Of a stretch of DNA of 64,000 bases, positions 41,808 to 50,420 are shown piece by piece (the first letter of the stretch is position 1; each line of letters opens with the position of its first letter). The stretch is from a virus. The position numbers and the translations under genes are program-made. The stretch is from positions 112,297-176,296 of the IMG/VR virus record IMGVR_UViG_3300047321_000238. One strand, given 5' to 3'. Under the pieces are notes generated by a model. That model had not been told where the DNA came from and searched no databases. It was given only the letters and a program-made list of their open reading frames with translations.

Positions 41808-41885
41808 GTTAATGTGATAATTAAAAGTAGTTATTCTTTTTAATCATTCATTTCAAGACACCCGTAGTTTATGGGTGTCTTTTTA
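41808..41885 (+). ncRNA. Short RNA between consensus promoter and terminator
   Basis: From the expected start near 41808 to the T-run at 41881-41884 is about 77 nt. It contains an A/T stem (ATTAAAA/TTTTAAT) and the terminator hairpin AGACACCC/GGGTGTCT (41856-41863 with 41873-41880). Either an independent small RNA or an attenuated primase leader. Confidence 0.6.
41855..41885 (+). terminator. Intrinsic terminator
   Basis: Perfect 8-bp GC-rich hairpin followed by four T, 33 bases before primase ATG 41918. Confidence 0.85.
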
Positions 41886-41917
41886 TATTCAAAAATAAAG
41901 GAGGTTTGTTTAATAAA

Positions 41918-43048
41918 ATGTTTCCTCAAGAATTTATAGACAAAGTAAAGGATTCTGTTGATATGAGAAAGTTAGCAGAAGAATATACTGTGTTAGAGAA
42001 AGTAGGAAATGGTGTATATAGAGGTCCTTGTCCTCATCCAGAACATGATGATAAACATCCTAGCTTTTGTGTATGGGAAAAAAGTCAATCATGGGCCTGT
42101 TTAGTATGTCACCATGGGAAAAAGACAGATAAATTTAAAAATTACGGTTCAGATTGTATAGCTTTTATAAGATGGATTAAAAAATGTTCGATGCCAATGG
42201 CTATAGAATTTTTAGCCAATAAATATGGAATTCCTTTACCATCAAAAAAGAATCAAAAATTACTTGATATGAAAAAAGTTTTAGCTTATAGTTACATGGA
42301 TAATTTAAAAGGACAAGCTTTAAACTATTTACTTGACAGAGGTTTATCTAAAGAAGATTGTTATGAATGGGGCATCGGTTATGATGGTCAAAAAATAATA
42401 TTCCCTTTATTAGATAGATATAAAAACATATTAGGATTTACTAAGAGATGGATTGTAATGCCTGAAGACAGAGACGATAAATATAAGAATTCATCAAATA
42501 GTGCAATATTCAATAAAGGTATGTATCTTTATGGAACACATAAGTTAGATTTAGAATTTAGAGAACTTAGAATAACAGAAGGTTCAATGGATGTAATATT
42601 GCCAGATAAGTATGGAGTTAAGAATATTGTTGGAACTTTAGGAACAGCATTTACTGATGGTCATATTGAAATAATAAAACATTACAAAATGATTCCTGTA
42701 TTTTGCTTTGATGGAGATCCAGCAGGACTTAAAGCTATTAATAAAAGTATATTCTTGTTAGCAGAGCAAGGCATTTATTCCAAGATATTAATCTTGCCAG
42801 AAGGAAAAGATATGGCAGATTTAGCTATGGAATTAAAAGAAGATACCGAAGCCTATATTCAAGAGCATTCAATTACTTATGGTAATTATTTAATTAGTAA
42901 TGAAATGAATAGTTACTTATCTAAAGTAAATGAATTGAAACTACTTTATTACCCAAAACTTTTAAAAATTTTAAAACAAGTACCTTCTAATGATGAACAA
43001 AAAATCCTTAAATCTCATATTAAAAATCTAATGAATATTGATATCTAA
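41918..43048 (+). CDS. DnaG-type primase
   Basis: 376 residues from ATG 41918 (AAAGGAGG upstream; in-frame TTG 41906 is too close to it). Zinc domain GPCPHPEHDDKHPSF ... WACLVCHHG; TOPRIM domain with ITEGSMDV and FDGDPAGLKA. The C-terminal helicase-binding domain of host DnaG is short or absent. Makes primers for the phage DnaE polymerase. Confidence 0.88.
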   Translation: MFPQEFIDKVKDSVDMRKLAEEYTVLEKVGNGVYRGPCPHPEHDDKHPSFCVWEKSQSWACLVCHHGKKTDKFKNYGSDCIAFIRWIKKCSMPMAIEFLANKYGIPLPSKKNQKLLDMKKVLAYSYMDNLKGQALNYLLDRGLSKEDCYEWGIGYDGQKIIFPLLDRYKNILGFTKRWIVMPEDRDDKYKNSSNSAIFNKGMYLYGTHKLDLEFRELRITEGSMDVILPDKYGVKNIVGTLGTAFTDGHIEIIKHYKMIPVFCFDGDPAGLKAINKSIFLLAEQGIYSKILILPEGKDMADLAMELKEDTEAYIQEHSITYGNYLISNEMNSYLSKVNELKLLYYPKLLKILKQVPSNDEQKILKSHIKNLMNIDI

Positions 43049-43050
43049 TA

Positions 43051-43059
43051 TGTTATAAT
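43051..43059 (+). promoter_or_regulatory. Extended -10 promoter element
   Basis: TGTTATAAT without a clear -35 at 17 bp. The same ATGTTATAAT string occurs in the promoters at 14216 and 31537. Confidence 0.5.
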
Positions 43060-43083
43060 ACAAGAAGAATAGGGGGAATGAGT

Positions 43084-43473
43084 ATGATATGTAAGTTATG
43101 TAATTTAAAAGAAATTTGTAAGACCTATGATTTGATTAAGAGCATAGACTATGCAGATATTGAAGTAAATACTTGTGATTTTAATGATAATACTATTACT
43201 ATGCATGAAAGGCATAAAGAAATGCCTGTTAATCCTAAAGTAGTAGCTCAATATCAAGGTAAAGCAAAACCAGATTTAAAAGATTTGGAAAAACAAATTA
43301 ACAATGTGCCAGACAAGCCAGAGCCAGTTAAGGTTGAGTGTCCATCATGTAAAGGAACTACTTATGATGATGACATTAGAATATGCAGCAAATGTGGAAA
43401 GAAAATTTGCAGTAATTGTGGCACTCATTTTGACAGTAAAGACTTTTGTCAAGAATGCTGGGAAAAGGAATAG
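43084..43473 (+). CDS. Multi-cysteine zinc protein
   Basis: 129 residues from ATG 43084 (AGGGGG at 7 bases; ATG 43078 is too close). Cys pairs occur at the N-terminus (CKLCNLKEIC) and as a double zinc ribbon at the end (CPSCKG, CSKCGKKICSNCG, FCQECW). Lies before the degenerate sirtuin with 12 bases between. Function unknown. Confidence 0.65.
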   Translation: MICKLCNLKEICKTYDLIKSIDYADIEVNTCDFNDNTITMHERHKEMPVNPKVVAQYQGKAKPDLKDLEKQINNVPDKPEPVKVECPSCKGTTYDDDIRICSKCGKKICSNCGTHFDSKDFCQECWEKE

Positions 43474-43485
43474 GAGGTATAAGAC

Positions 43486-44208
43486 TTGAATACATTAAAA
43501 GAATTAATAGAACACATTAAAAAACATAAGGACGCCGTGATTATTATTGGTTCAGAAGTTAATAAACTTAAAACAGAATATACTACAGAAGATTTCAATG
43601 AAATCTATAATAGAAAGAATCTTAAAAGAGCTCCCGAAAAACTATGGGACTTTTACAAAGATAATATTCTTACTGAAATCGATGATAACGATATGTACAA
43701 GCTGATAAAAGAAATGGATTATGCATTAGTTGTTAATCAAAATATTAATAGCCCATTAAGAAGTAATGCATTTGATATTCATGGAAATGTCGATAGTTAT
43801 ATGTGTCCTAGATGTAAAACTATATATACGAGCGACTACGTTAATACAGAGGAAGACTTAAAGAAAGACTGTGAACTATGTGGAGCAACTATAAAACCTT
43901 CAGTGTTACTTGCAGGAGAAAGATATGATCAAGCTCAATTTGATGATCTAAAAGAGAAACTTATTGCTACTCATACTTTAATACTTATTGGTATGGATTA
44001 TACAGAACAACCACTATTAGATTTAGTTGCTGATTATGGAGATATAAAAGCACAAGTAAATGCTAATGGTAATCCAGACGACCAAAAAGCTTTAGTAGTT
44101 ATACAAACAGAAGAGCAAGAATTTAATCCTAATCAAATTACATTCTGTGATTTTGTAGTAAAGGGCGATATAGAAGATTCTCTAGTCAGATTTATGAAAG
44201 AGTATTAG
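43486..44208 (+). CDS. Degenerate sirtuin-like protein
   Basis: 240 residues from TTG 43486. The order of Sir2 motifs is kept (VNQNINSPL for TQNID, FDIHGNVDSYMCPRC for the catalytic His and zinc ribbon, CELCGATIKPSVLLAGE, LILIGMDY for GTS), but the NAD-binding GAG-S-GIP loop is replaced by IIIGSEVNKL. It may bind ligand or protein without deacylation. An intact sirtuin lies at 51538. Confidence 0.7.
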   Translation: MNTLKELIEHIKKHKDAVIIIGSEVNKLKTEYTTEDFNEIYNRKNLKRAPEKLWDFYKDNILTEIDDNDMYKLIKEMDYALVVNQNINSPLRSNAFDIHGNVDSYMCPRCKTIYTSDYVNTEEDLKKDCELCGATIKPSVLLAGERYDQAQFDDLKEKLIATHTLILIGMDYTEQPLLDLVADYGDIKAQVNANGNPDDQKALVVIQTEEQEFNPNQITFCDFVVKGDIEDSLVRFMKEY

Positions 44209-44209
44209 T

Positions 44210-44494
44210 ATGGAGTTATTAAGTTTAGTTAATTACTTTCAAAGAGGAATTACATTAAATGAAAAACTTAATATTATTACTCAGGAAGCTCGTTATAGAA
44301 TAATTAGTAATGACTTTAAAAATGAAGTTACTATGAAAATCAAAAAAGCATTTGATGATTATAATTATTTTAATTATCGTGATAATCTTATTCCTACAGT
44401 TTCATTTGATTTATATAAAATCAATATAGATGTAAAACAAATTGAAGCTCCATTGCATCCAAGTCTTACGGGAGGTGAAGGATGGAATTATTAA
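44210..44494 (+). CDS. Small protein with shared MELL N-terminus
   Basis: 94 residues, begins MELLSLVNYFQ. Starts one base after the sirtuin stop and overlaps the next gene by 13 bases. First of five consecutive genes with this N-terminal motif. The rest has no recognised domain. Confidence 0.65.
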   Translation: MELLSLVNYFQRGITLNEKLNIITQEARYRIISNDFKNEVTMKIKKAFDDYNYFNYRDNLIPTVSFDLYKINIDVKQIEAPLHPSLTGGEGWNY

Positions 44495-45030
44495 AATATG
44501 TTCAAGAAATAGAAGAAAATATAATAACAATACCAAATGATTATGGACTTGATCCAAGTCGTATACGTAGTGGAATTTCTATTTATGGCACTGGAGGTTC
44601 AATAGTTGGCACTATGAGTAATATTGATTATCAACCTAGTGAAGACATAAGTGGGTTAATTAATACAAATCTTTCTGGTAGTATATCTCTTGCTAATACT
44701 TATGTACCTGGCGAGACAATGACGGGAAGATTAGAAGTACCTGCTTTTGATGATAGAATTATGCTTTCTGACGGTATGAGTTCAGCTTTTACAGCAGCTA
44801 CTGCGTTAAGAATGGCTCCTTCTGTTTCTGAAGAGATTTTAGAAGCTATTCAAAATACAATTAGAGAAGCTATTATAGAAGAATTCAGAAGTATACGTGT
44901 TTCACCAAGCGATACTGTTACTTATACTTATACTCCACCTAATCATATGGAATATATGACCACAAGAATAGATTTAAGAGCTGAACCAGAAACTTCAGCT
45001 CTTGATGAACCTCCAACGGAGGATGAATAA
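44482..45030 (+). CDS. Protein with shared MELLxYV N-terminus and Gly/Ser-rich middle
   Basis: 182 residues, begins MELLKYVQEIE; GGGAGGTGAAGG precedes the ATG. The middle (GLDPSRIRSGISIYGTGGSI) resembles short repeats in phage adhesin or tail-associated proteins. The C-terminus is Pro/Glu-rich. Function unknown. Confidence 0.6.
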   Translation: MELLKYVQEIEENIITIPNDYGLDPSRIRSGISIYGTGGSIVGTMSNIDYQPSEDISGLINTNLSGSISLANTYVPGETMTGRLEVPAFDDRIMLSDGMSSAFTAATALRMAPSVSEEILEAIQNTIREAIIEEFRSIRVSPSDTVTYTYTPPNHMEYMTTRIDLRAEPETSALDEPPTEDE

Positions 45031-45031
45031 T

Positions 45032-45283
45032 GTGGAGATATTAAGGTATATAAAAGATGATTATGTTTATGTTTCTATGTTAGATAGGCTAAAGAATCTT
45101 GAGATGAAAAACAGTATGATTGAATCTCAATTATGCATATTAATGTCACAATCTAATAATTCATGGGAACACAAAATGAAAATAGATAATGCATTAGCAT
45201 CTATAACAAATGTATTCTTAGAGTTAGGCATAGATTCAAATAAACTTAATCGAATAACAGATGCTTTAAAGGAAGTATTGTAA
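45032..45283 (+). CDS. Small protein with shared MEILxYI N-terminus
   Basis: 83 residues from GTG 45032, chosen because ACGGAGGATG precedes it and it yields MEILRYIKDDY, the motif of its neighbours; an upstream in-frame start at 45002 lies inside the previous gene. Helical, with a heptad-like region. Function unknown. Confidence 0.62.
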   Translation: MEILRYIKDDYVYVSMLDRLKNLEMKNSMIESQLCILMSQSNNSWEHKMKIDNALASITNVFLELGIDSNKLNRITDALKEVL

Positions 45284-45284
45284 G

Positions 45285-45551
45285 ATGGAGATATTAAATT
45301 ATATAAATACAGAATTAACCAAACGTTTTAATAGTCCAGGAATAACACTTGCTAAAATACCATCAATAAGTAGGATGACATCTACAAATTTAACTAATGC
45401 TATTCAAAATAATTTTGAAAATAAAACATTTTATGTTGGTGATATTGTTATGAATAATGAAAATGGAAATAGAAATATGAATTTTTATATGTATAATGGA
45501 ACAGAGTTTGAAATGATTACTCAAGGAGGAGGAATATATGGAATTACTTAG
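45285..45551 (+). CDS. Small protein with shared MEILxYI N-terminus
   Basis: 88 residues, begins MEILNYINTEL, one base after the upstream stop. The C-terminal part (TFYVGDIVMNNENGNRNMNF) is beta-like and Asn-rich, as in phage surface proteins. Overlaps the next gene by 14 bases. Confidence 0.6.
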   Translation: MEILNYINTELTKRFNSPGITLAKIPSISRMTSTNLTNAIQNNFENKTFYVGDIVMNNENGNRNMNFYMYNGTEFEMITQGGGIYGIT

Positions 45552-45879
45552 TTTTTTAAATAGCTCAAGCATTGAAGATATTCCTCTGCTTGAGTTAGAA
45601 TCTCAATTAAAACAATTAAAGCAAACAGTTAGGACAAACTATTTAACAGTTACTTATGGTTCAAGAATTAAACCAATTAAGTGTGTTAGAGAGTATTACT
45701 TAAATCCACTAACTAAAAAGAAAGTACCTAAAATAAACATTGTAAATGCTTGTACTTCAATACATGGTACATTTGGCATTAAAGATTGTGCCTCCGTTGA
45801 TTGTAATAGTTGTCATCGAAAGATGATAGAGAATTACTTTAATGGGGAGGCATATTTAATCAAAAATAATAAAAAATAG
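45538..45879 (+). CDS. Small Cys-containing protein with shared MELL N-terminus
   Basis: 113 residues, begins MELLSFLNSSS; GGAGGAGGA precedes the ATG. The C-terminal half has several Cys and His (NACTSIHGTFGIKDCASVDC, NSCHRKM), a possible zinc site. Last of the five-gene motif cluster. Confidence 0.62.
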   Translation: MELLSFLNSSSIEDIPLLELESQLKQLKQTVRTNYLTVTYGSRIKPIKCVREYYLNPLTKKKVPKINIVNACTSIHGTFGIKDCASVDCNSCHRKMIENYFNGEAYLIKNNKK

Positions 45880-45890
45880 CAGAAAAAACA

Positions 45891-45919
45891 TTGACAAGCT
45901 ATTTTTTACTATATATACT
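45891..45919 (+). promoter_or_regulatory. Sigma-A promoter for the HU gene
   Basis: TTGACA at 45891-45896, 17-bp spacer, TATACT at 45914-45919. Confidence 0.85.
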
Positions 45920-45956
45920 AAATATATAATTTAAATATGAAGGGAAGTTTTTTAAA

Positions 45957-46232
45957 ATGAATAAAAACGAATTAATATCATCAATGGCAGACAAGAGCAA
46001 ATTATCAAAGAAGGATGCTGAATTAGCATTAAAAGCTTTGATAGAAACAGTTGAAGAAACTTTAGTAAATGGGGACAAGGTTGCATTAGTTGGCTTTGGA
46101 ACATTTGAAACTAGAGAAAGAGCTGCTAGAGAAGGAAGAAATCCTAGAACTAAGGAAGTTATAAACATTGCTGCATGTACTGTTCCTGTATTTAAAGCTG
46201 GTAAGGATTTCAAAGATAAGGTTAATAAATAA
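45957..46232 (+). CDS. HU-family DNA-binding protein
   Basis: 91 residues, the full HU length. MNKNELISSMADKSKLSKKD start, conserved VGFGTFETRERAAREGRNP with the DNA-intercalating region and PVFKAGKDFKD end. Bends and compacts DNA. It has its own consensus promoter, so high expression is expected. Confidence 0.93.
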   Translation: MNKNELISSMADKSKLSKKDAELALKALIETVEETLVNGDKVALVGFGTFETRERAAREGRNPRTKEVINIAACTVPVFKAGKDFKDKVNK

Positions 46233-46234
46233 TA

Positions 46235-46384
46235 ATGAAAAAGACTAAGAAAATCTTATTATTGCTATGGATAGTATTAGGTATTTCTATACTTATAGTA
46301 AATGACAAATATTATGCAGAAGCAATAGCAATGTGCTATGCGATAAATGGATTTTTAGATGTAGTTAATAAAGATTATAAATAA
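46235..46384 (+). CDS. Small membrane protein, 49 residues
   Basis: ATG 46235 two bases after the HU stop, TAA at 46382-46384. Lys-rich start then one hydrophobic helix (ILLLLWIVLGISILIV), a single-pass membrane peptide. No ribosome site is evident, so coupling to HU is likely. A terminator follows. Confidence 0.55.
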   Translation: MKKTKKILLLLWIVLGISILIVNDKYYAEAIAMCYAINGFLDVVNKDYK

Positions 46385-46388
46385 AATC

Positions 46389-46413
46389 AAGAGCACGATA
46401 TGTGCTCTTTTTT
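46389..46413 (+). terminator. Intrinsic terminator
   Basis: AAGAGCAC/GTGCTCTT hairpin with 5-nt loop and T-run. Confidence 0.88.
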
Positions 46414-46440
46414 AGTCAATAGAGGGGAGAGAACATACTA

Positions 46441-47049
46441 TTGCTTAATAAATCTGAACTAAAGGAAAAATATAAAGATGAAAAAGTATTTGTACTTCCA
46501 TCTAATCTAGTTCAAAATATCGGTGATAAATTTACTAAGTTAAAACACGATCCTGCAATATGGAGAAAGTATGATAACTTAGGACTTTATATTCCACGAT
46601 ATGATGCTGAATATAATTTAGCATTTCAACAAATCATTCCATACTTCTTAGTAACTAACAATGACGAATCAAAGTTCTATGTTGGTAAAAGAATTAAGGG
46701 TGACTCTAGACTAGAAGGAATGTTATCGCTAGGATTTGGAGGACATATTAACGAATGTGATGGAACTAATGAAGCTGTATTTAAAGCTTTATATAGGGAA
46801 ATGAACGAAGAACTTAATATTGAACCAACATCTAGTTTCAAATTCATAGGAACTATGAGAGACTTACTATCTGACACTTCAGAACACTTTGGACTTATCT
46901 TTATTATAAAATCAGAAGAGACTACCATCTCTATAAAAGAAACCGACACTTTAGAGGGCTTGTGGATGACAAAACAAGAAATGTTTGATTCCTATGGCAA
47001 ATTCGAGAGCTGGGCTAAATACTTGTTAGATTACTTTTATGAGAACTAA
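46441..47049 (+). CDS. Nudix hydrolase-like protein
   Basis: 202 residues from TTG 46441 (GAGGGGAG upstream). GFGGHINECDG, then EAVFKALYREMNEELNIE give the Nudix box (Glu, seven residues, Arg-Glu-x2-Glu-Glu) with a longer Gly-to-Glu spacing than usual. Hydrolyses nucleoside-diphosphate derivatives; substrate unknown. Confidence 0.78.
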   Translation: MLNKSELKEKYKDEKVFVLPSNLVQNIGDKFTKLKHDPAIWRKYDNLGLYIPRYDAEYNLAFQQIIPYFLVTNNDESKFYVGKRIKGDSRLEGMLSLGFGGHINECDGTNEAVFKALYREMNEELNIEPTSSFKFIGTMRDLLSDTSEHFGLIFIIKSEETTISIKETDTLEGLWMTKQEMFDSYGKFESWAKYLLDYFYEN

Positions 47050-47133
47050 TTAAATAAATATTTTAAATATTTAATGCTAGGTTATAAATATACGACCTAG
47101 CGTTAGTAATATAAGAGTAAATATTTATTTAAT
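47049..47133 (+). promoter_or_regulatory. Nested inverted repeat before nrdD
   Basis: A perfect 15-bp outer repeat (47049-47063 with 47119-47133) encloses GCTAGGT/ACCTAGC (7 bp). It ends just before the nrdD ribosome site AGAGGAGAG. It does not match the NrdR box. Possible operator, cruciform or mRNA switch. Confidence 0.6.
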
Positions 47134-47148
47134 AGAGGAGAGAAGATT

Positions 47149-49368
47149 ATGCTAACGATAAGTAAAAGAGATGGTAGAGAACAAAAATTTGATTTATGGA
47201 AAGTTCAACATTCAATTAACCAAGCTGCATTTTCAATTAAGATGGAATTAAATACTATAGAATATGAAGAAGTCTTTAATAAATGCAAAGAATTAATTGG
47301 AGAAGATGGTGTTGTAGACGTAGAAAAACTACAAAATGCAATTGAAAAAGCATTGTATTTATGTGGTCACAGAAAAATAAGAGATTCTTATAAATCTTAT
47401 AGAAAAGATCGTACACAAATTCGTGATACTAAATCAGATATCATGAAAGCCATTAATGCTATAGGTGTACAAACTGATAGAGATAATGCTAATGTTGGAA
47501 ACAACTTTAGTGCGAAGTTACTTAGAATAGCTTCTGAATCTAATAAGTGGACACAATTAGCTTTGATGCCTAAAGACCTAGCTAAAGAACATGAGAATTT
47601 AGATTTATATTTTCATGACTTAGATAGTTATAACTTAACTCTTAATTGTCTTCATATACCTACAGGACAAATTCTTCAAAGAGGATTCAATACTGGATAT
47701 GGAACAATTAATAAGCCTAAGAGAATAGAAACAGCTGCAGATTTATCATGCATTCTTATGCAATCAACTCAAAATGATATGTTTGGTGGTCAATCACATC
47801 CAAACTTTGATAATGATATGGCTCCATTTGTAGAATCTTCAAGACAAGAAATTGCTGAAGAACATTATTCTAGAATTGGTGAATTTGTTTCTGACGGATA
47901 TTTTCATTATATCACTAAGAATAAAGAATCAATAGAAAAAGATATTGAAGTGAAAGTTGATAAATCAGTACATCAAGCTATGCAAGGAGTGGTTTATAAT
48001 TTAAATACCATGCATTGCCGTGCAGGTTCTCAAGTTCCATTTAGTTCAATTAATATAGGACTACCTGAATCTGAAGATGCAGCACTAGTATGCAAAGCGT
48101 TTTTAGAAGAATATGATAAAGGTCTAGGAAAAGGTGAACAACCTATATTCCCTAACATCATATTCAGAGTTAAATCAGGAGTTAATAGAGAGCCATCAGA
48201 TCCATATTACTACTTATTTAAGTTAGCTTGTAAAGTAGCTGCTAAAAGAATGAATCCTACATTTATGAATATAGATGCAGACTTCAATAAAGAGTATTAT
48301 GATAAGGGATATATTCCTGCAACTATGGGATGCAGAACTGCATTAATGTCTAATGTTAATGGAGATCCTGGTGTTGAGGGTAGAGGTAACAATGCACCTA
48401 CTACTATTAATCTTCCTAGATTAGGTATTAGAGCAATGCTTTATGCAGATGAAGCAGTCAAAGAAGTAAACATGGTTGTTACAAGATATGATAATTACTA
48501 TAATAGTATTGTTGTTGCAAAGTTCTTTGAATTATTTGATGAAAAGATATCTTTATCTAGAGATTCATTAATGCATAGATACGGAGTACTGAAGAATCTA
48601 AGAGTTAAAGATTTACCATTCGTGGCAGGTCAAGGATTAATGAAAGGTTCTGAAGGGCTAGGACCAAATGATTCTATTGAACCAATACTTAAAAATGGTA
48701 CTTGGGGAATAGGGTTTACAGGGCTTGCTGAAACATTAATAGCTATATGTGGTAAACATCATGGTGAAAGTGAATACGCAAGAGACTTAGGTGAGCAAAT
48801 CATTACTCATTTAAGAAATAGATGTGACGAATATAAAGAGATAGACAAAATGAATTGGAGTTGTTACGCAACACCTGCAGAAGGTCTTTCAGGCAAATTC
48901 GTTCCAGTGGATAGAAAAATATATGGAAATATTCCAGGTGTAACTGATAAAGATTACTATACAAATAGTTATCATGTTCCAGTTGATTGTATTATATCTA
49001 TTAAAGATAAAATAGCAATCGAAGCACCATACCATAAACTTTGTAATGGAGGACATATTTCTTATATTGAAATGGATGATTATCCAGATGGAGACACTAT
49101 TGAAAATATAATTAGATATGCTTACGAAAATACAAATATAAGTTATATGGGTATTAACTTTCATATAAGATATTGTAAAGACTGTGGAACTTATCTTCAT
49201 GGAGAAAATGAATGTCCAAGTTGTGACAGTCATGAAATCCAAGGTATCTCTAGAGTTACAGGATATTTAAGTCTTGATGAGAGATTTGGTCCAGGAAAGT
49301 CTGCAGAAAGAGCAGCGAGAACTAATCATAATGGAAATCATAAAAATAATTATTATTTGGAGGAATAG
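47149..49368 (+). CDS. nrdD: Anaerobic ribonucleoside-triphosphate reductase
   Basis: 739 residues. N-terminal ATP-cone (SKRDGREQKFDLWKVQHSI), catalytic barrel, C-terminal zinc site (CKDCGTYLHGENECPSCDS) and the glycyl-radical motif RVTGYLS with Gly near 705. Makes dNTPs without oxygen, matching an anaerobic host. Activated by NrdG at 50420 (or 28362). Confidence 0.94.
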   Translation: MLTISKRDGREQKFDLWKVQHSINQAAFSIKMELNTIEYEEVFNKCKELIGEDGVVDVEKLQNAIEKALYLCGHRKIRDSYKSYRKDRTQIRDTKSDIMKAINAIGVQTDRDNANVGNNFSAKLLRIASESNKWTQLALMPKDLAKEHENLDLYFHDLDSYNLTLNCLHIPTGQILQRGFNTGYGTINKPKRIETAADLSCILMQSTQNDMFGGQSHPNFDNDMAPFVESSRQEIAEEHYSRIGEFVSDGYFHYITKNKESIEKDIEVKVDKSVHQAMQGVVYNLNTMHCRAGSQVPFSSINIGLPESEDAALVCKAFLEEYDKGLGKGEQPIFPNIIFRVKSGVNREPSDPYYYLFKLACKVAAKRMNPTFMNIDADFNKEYYDKGYIPATMGCRTALMSNVNGDPGVEGRGNNAPTTINLPRLGIRAMLYADEAVKEVNMVVTRYDNYYNSIVVAKFFELFDEKISLSRDSLMHRYGVLKNLRVKDLPFVAGQGLMKGSEGLGPNDSIEPILKNGTWGIGFTGLAETLIAICGKHHGESEYARDLGEQIITHLRNRCDEYKEIDKMNWSCYATPAEGLSGKFVPVDRKIYGNIPGVTDKDYYTNSYHVPVDCIISIKDKIAIEAPYHKLCNGGHISYIEMDDYPDGDTIENIIRYAYENTNISYMGINFHIRYCKDCGTYLHGENECPSCDSHEIQGISRVTGYLSLDERFGPGKSAERAARTNHNGNHKNNYYLEE

Positions 49369-49370
49369 AT

Positions 49371-49574
49371 ATGGATTTTGAAAAAGGTATGACCTATGAA
49401 ACAGAGGACAAAAAATTAGTAACCTGTTTTGAGTTAACAGAAACTTTTGCATTTTTATGTCCAATAGATTTAGATGGAAATTTAGATCTTACTAAAGTAG
49501 ATGTATATTCTACTAAAGAAGGAGTTACTCCAATAGAAACAGTTGAAGTTGCAGATAAAAATAAGGAATTATAA
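49371..49574 (+). CDS. Unknown 67-residue protein
   Basis: TTGGAGGAAT precedes the ATG, two bases after nrdD ends. Acidic beta-rich small protein ([20 protein letters not shown]). Lies between NrdD and the Acb2/Tad1-like gene. Not recognised. Confidence 0.6.
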   Translation: MDFEKGMTYETEDKKLVTCFELTETFAFLCPIDLDGNLDLTKVDVYSTKEGVTPIETVEVADKNKEL

Positions 49575-49590
49575 AAGGGGGATTTTTATA

Positions 49591-49956
49591 ATGAAAGAAT
49601 TAAGCACAATTCAAAAAAGAGAAAAATTAAACAAAGTATTAGCTATTGATGAAATAGGGCCAGGAGGAGCTAATCATGAATATTTGATAGTTTCAGATAG
49701 TGGATTACAAGTACCTAAAGAAACAAAGATTCAACTTCAAAAAGGACCTAGAAAAGAAGCAGATTCTATCAATGGTGTAATTGATACTGACTTATTAGAA
49801 ATAGTAAGAGATAGATTAAAAGCTTTCCAAGCTGGACCTTTTTCATCAAGAGAAAATGCATGTGCTTTAACTCATATAGAAGAAGCGTTAATGTGGATGA
49901 ATAGAAGAGTTGAAGATAGAATTGAAAGAGATGTTTTGGGAAGGAATGAAAAATAA
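49591..49956 (+). CDS. Acb2/Tad1 hairpin-domain-like protein
   Basis: 121 residues from ATG 49591 (AAAGGGGGA upstream; an in-frame start at 49543 lies in the previous gene). [52 protein letters not shown] and [10 protein letters not shown] follow the widely distributed phage family that includes cyclic-nucleotide sponges Acb2 (anti-CBASS) and Tad1 (anti-Tho eris). Likely binds host defence signal molecules. Overlaps the next gene by one base. Confidence 0.75.
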   Translation: MKELSTIQKREKLNKVLAIDEIGPGGANHEYLIVSDSGLQVPKETKIQLQKGPRKEADSINGVIDTDLLEIVRDRLKAFQAGPFSSRENACALTHIEEALMWMNRRVEDRIERDVLGRNEK

Positions 49957-50420
49957 TGAATAAATATATGGGATTTAAATTATTAGAAGCTGAACCAATG
50001 ACTCTTGGTGATTACAACAAGATGAAAGGATGGACGATTCCAGAAAATGAAGATCCATCGAAAGAAGGTTATGTTGTAAAATATTCAGATGATTATATTA
50101 GCTGGAGCCCTAAAGATGTATTTGAAGCATCTTATTTGCAAGTTAAAAATAATCCTAATCTTGCTAGTGGAGTTTCTGTTAGTCAAGAAATGGTTGATAA
50201 CTTTATTAAAGAAGTTTATGTACAAACAATTGGAACAAAAACAACTTTAGTTAGAGTTGAATTATCAAATGGATTTGAGATAGTAGAATCAAGTTCATGT
50301 GTAGATGCAGCTAATTATAATGAAACTATGGGAAAAGAAATATGCTTAGAAAGAATAAAAAACAAAGTATGGGAATTGCTTGGTTTCTTATTACAAACAG
50401 CATATAAAGGCATAAAGTAA
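49956..50420 (+). CDS. N4 gp49 / Sf6 gp66-like phage protein
   Basis: 154 residues. Residues 15-60 (NKMKGWTIPENEDPSKEG, VVKYSDDYISWSP) form a domain common in phage hypothetical proteins. The C-terminus (QEMVDNFIKEVYVQ, GFEIVESSSCVDAANYNETM, ERIKNKVWELLGF) matches the Phage_gp49_66 family. Such genes often neighbour Acb2-like genes. Molecular role unknown. Confidence 0.72.
   Translation: MNKYMGFKLLEAEPMTLGDYNKMKGWTIPENEDPSKEGYVVKYSDDYISWSPKDVFEASYLQVKNNPNLASGVSVSQEMVDNFIKEVYVQTIGTKTTLVRVELSNGFEIVESSSCVDAANYNETMGKEICLERIKNKVWELLGFLLQTAYKGIK

Noticed and set aside
43304-43489. 61-codon + strand frame
   Set aside because: Lies inside the zinc-protein gene in another frame with no ribosome site.
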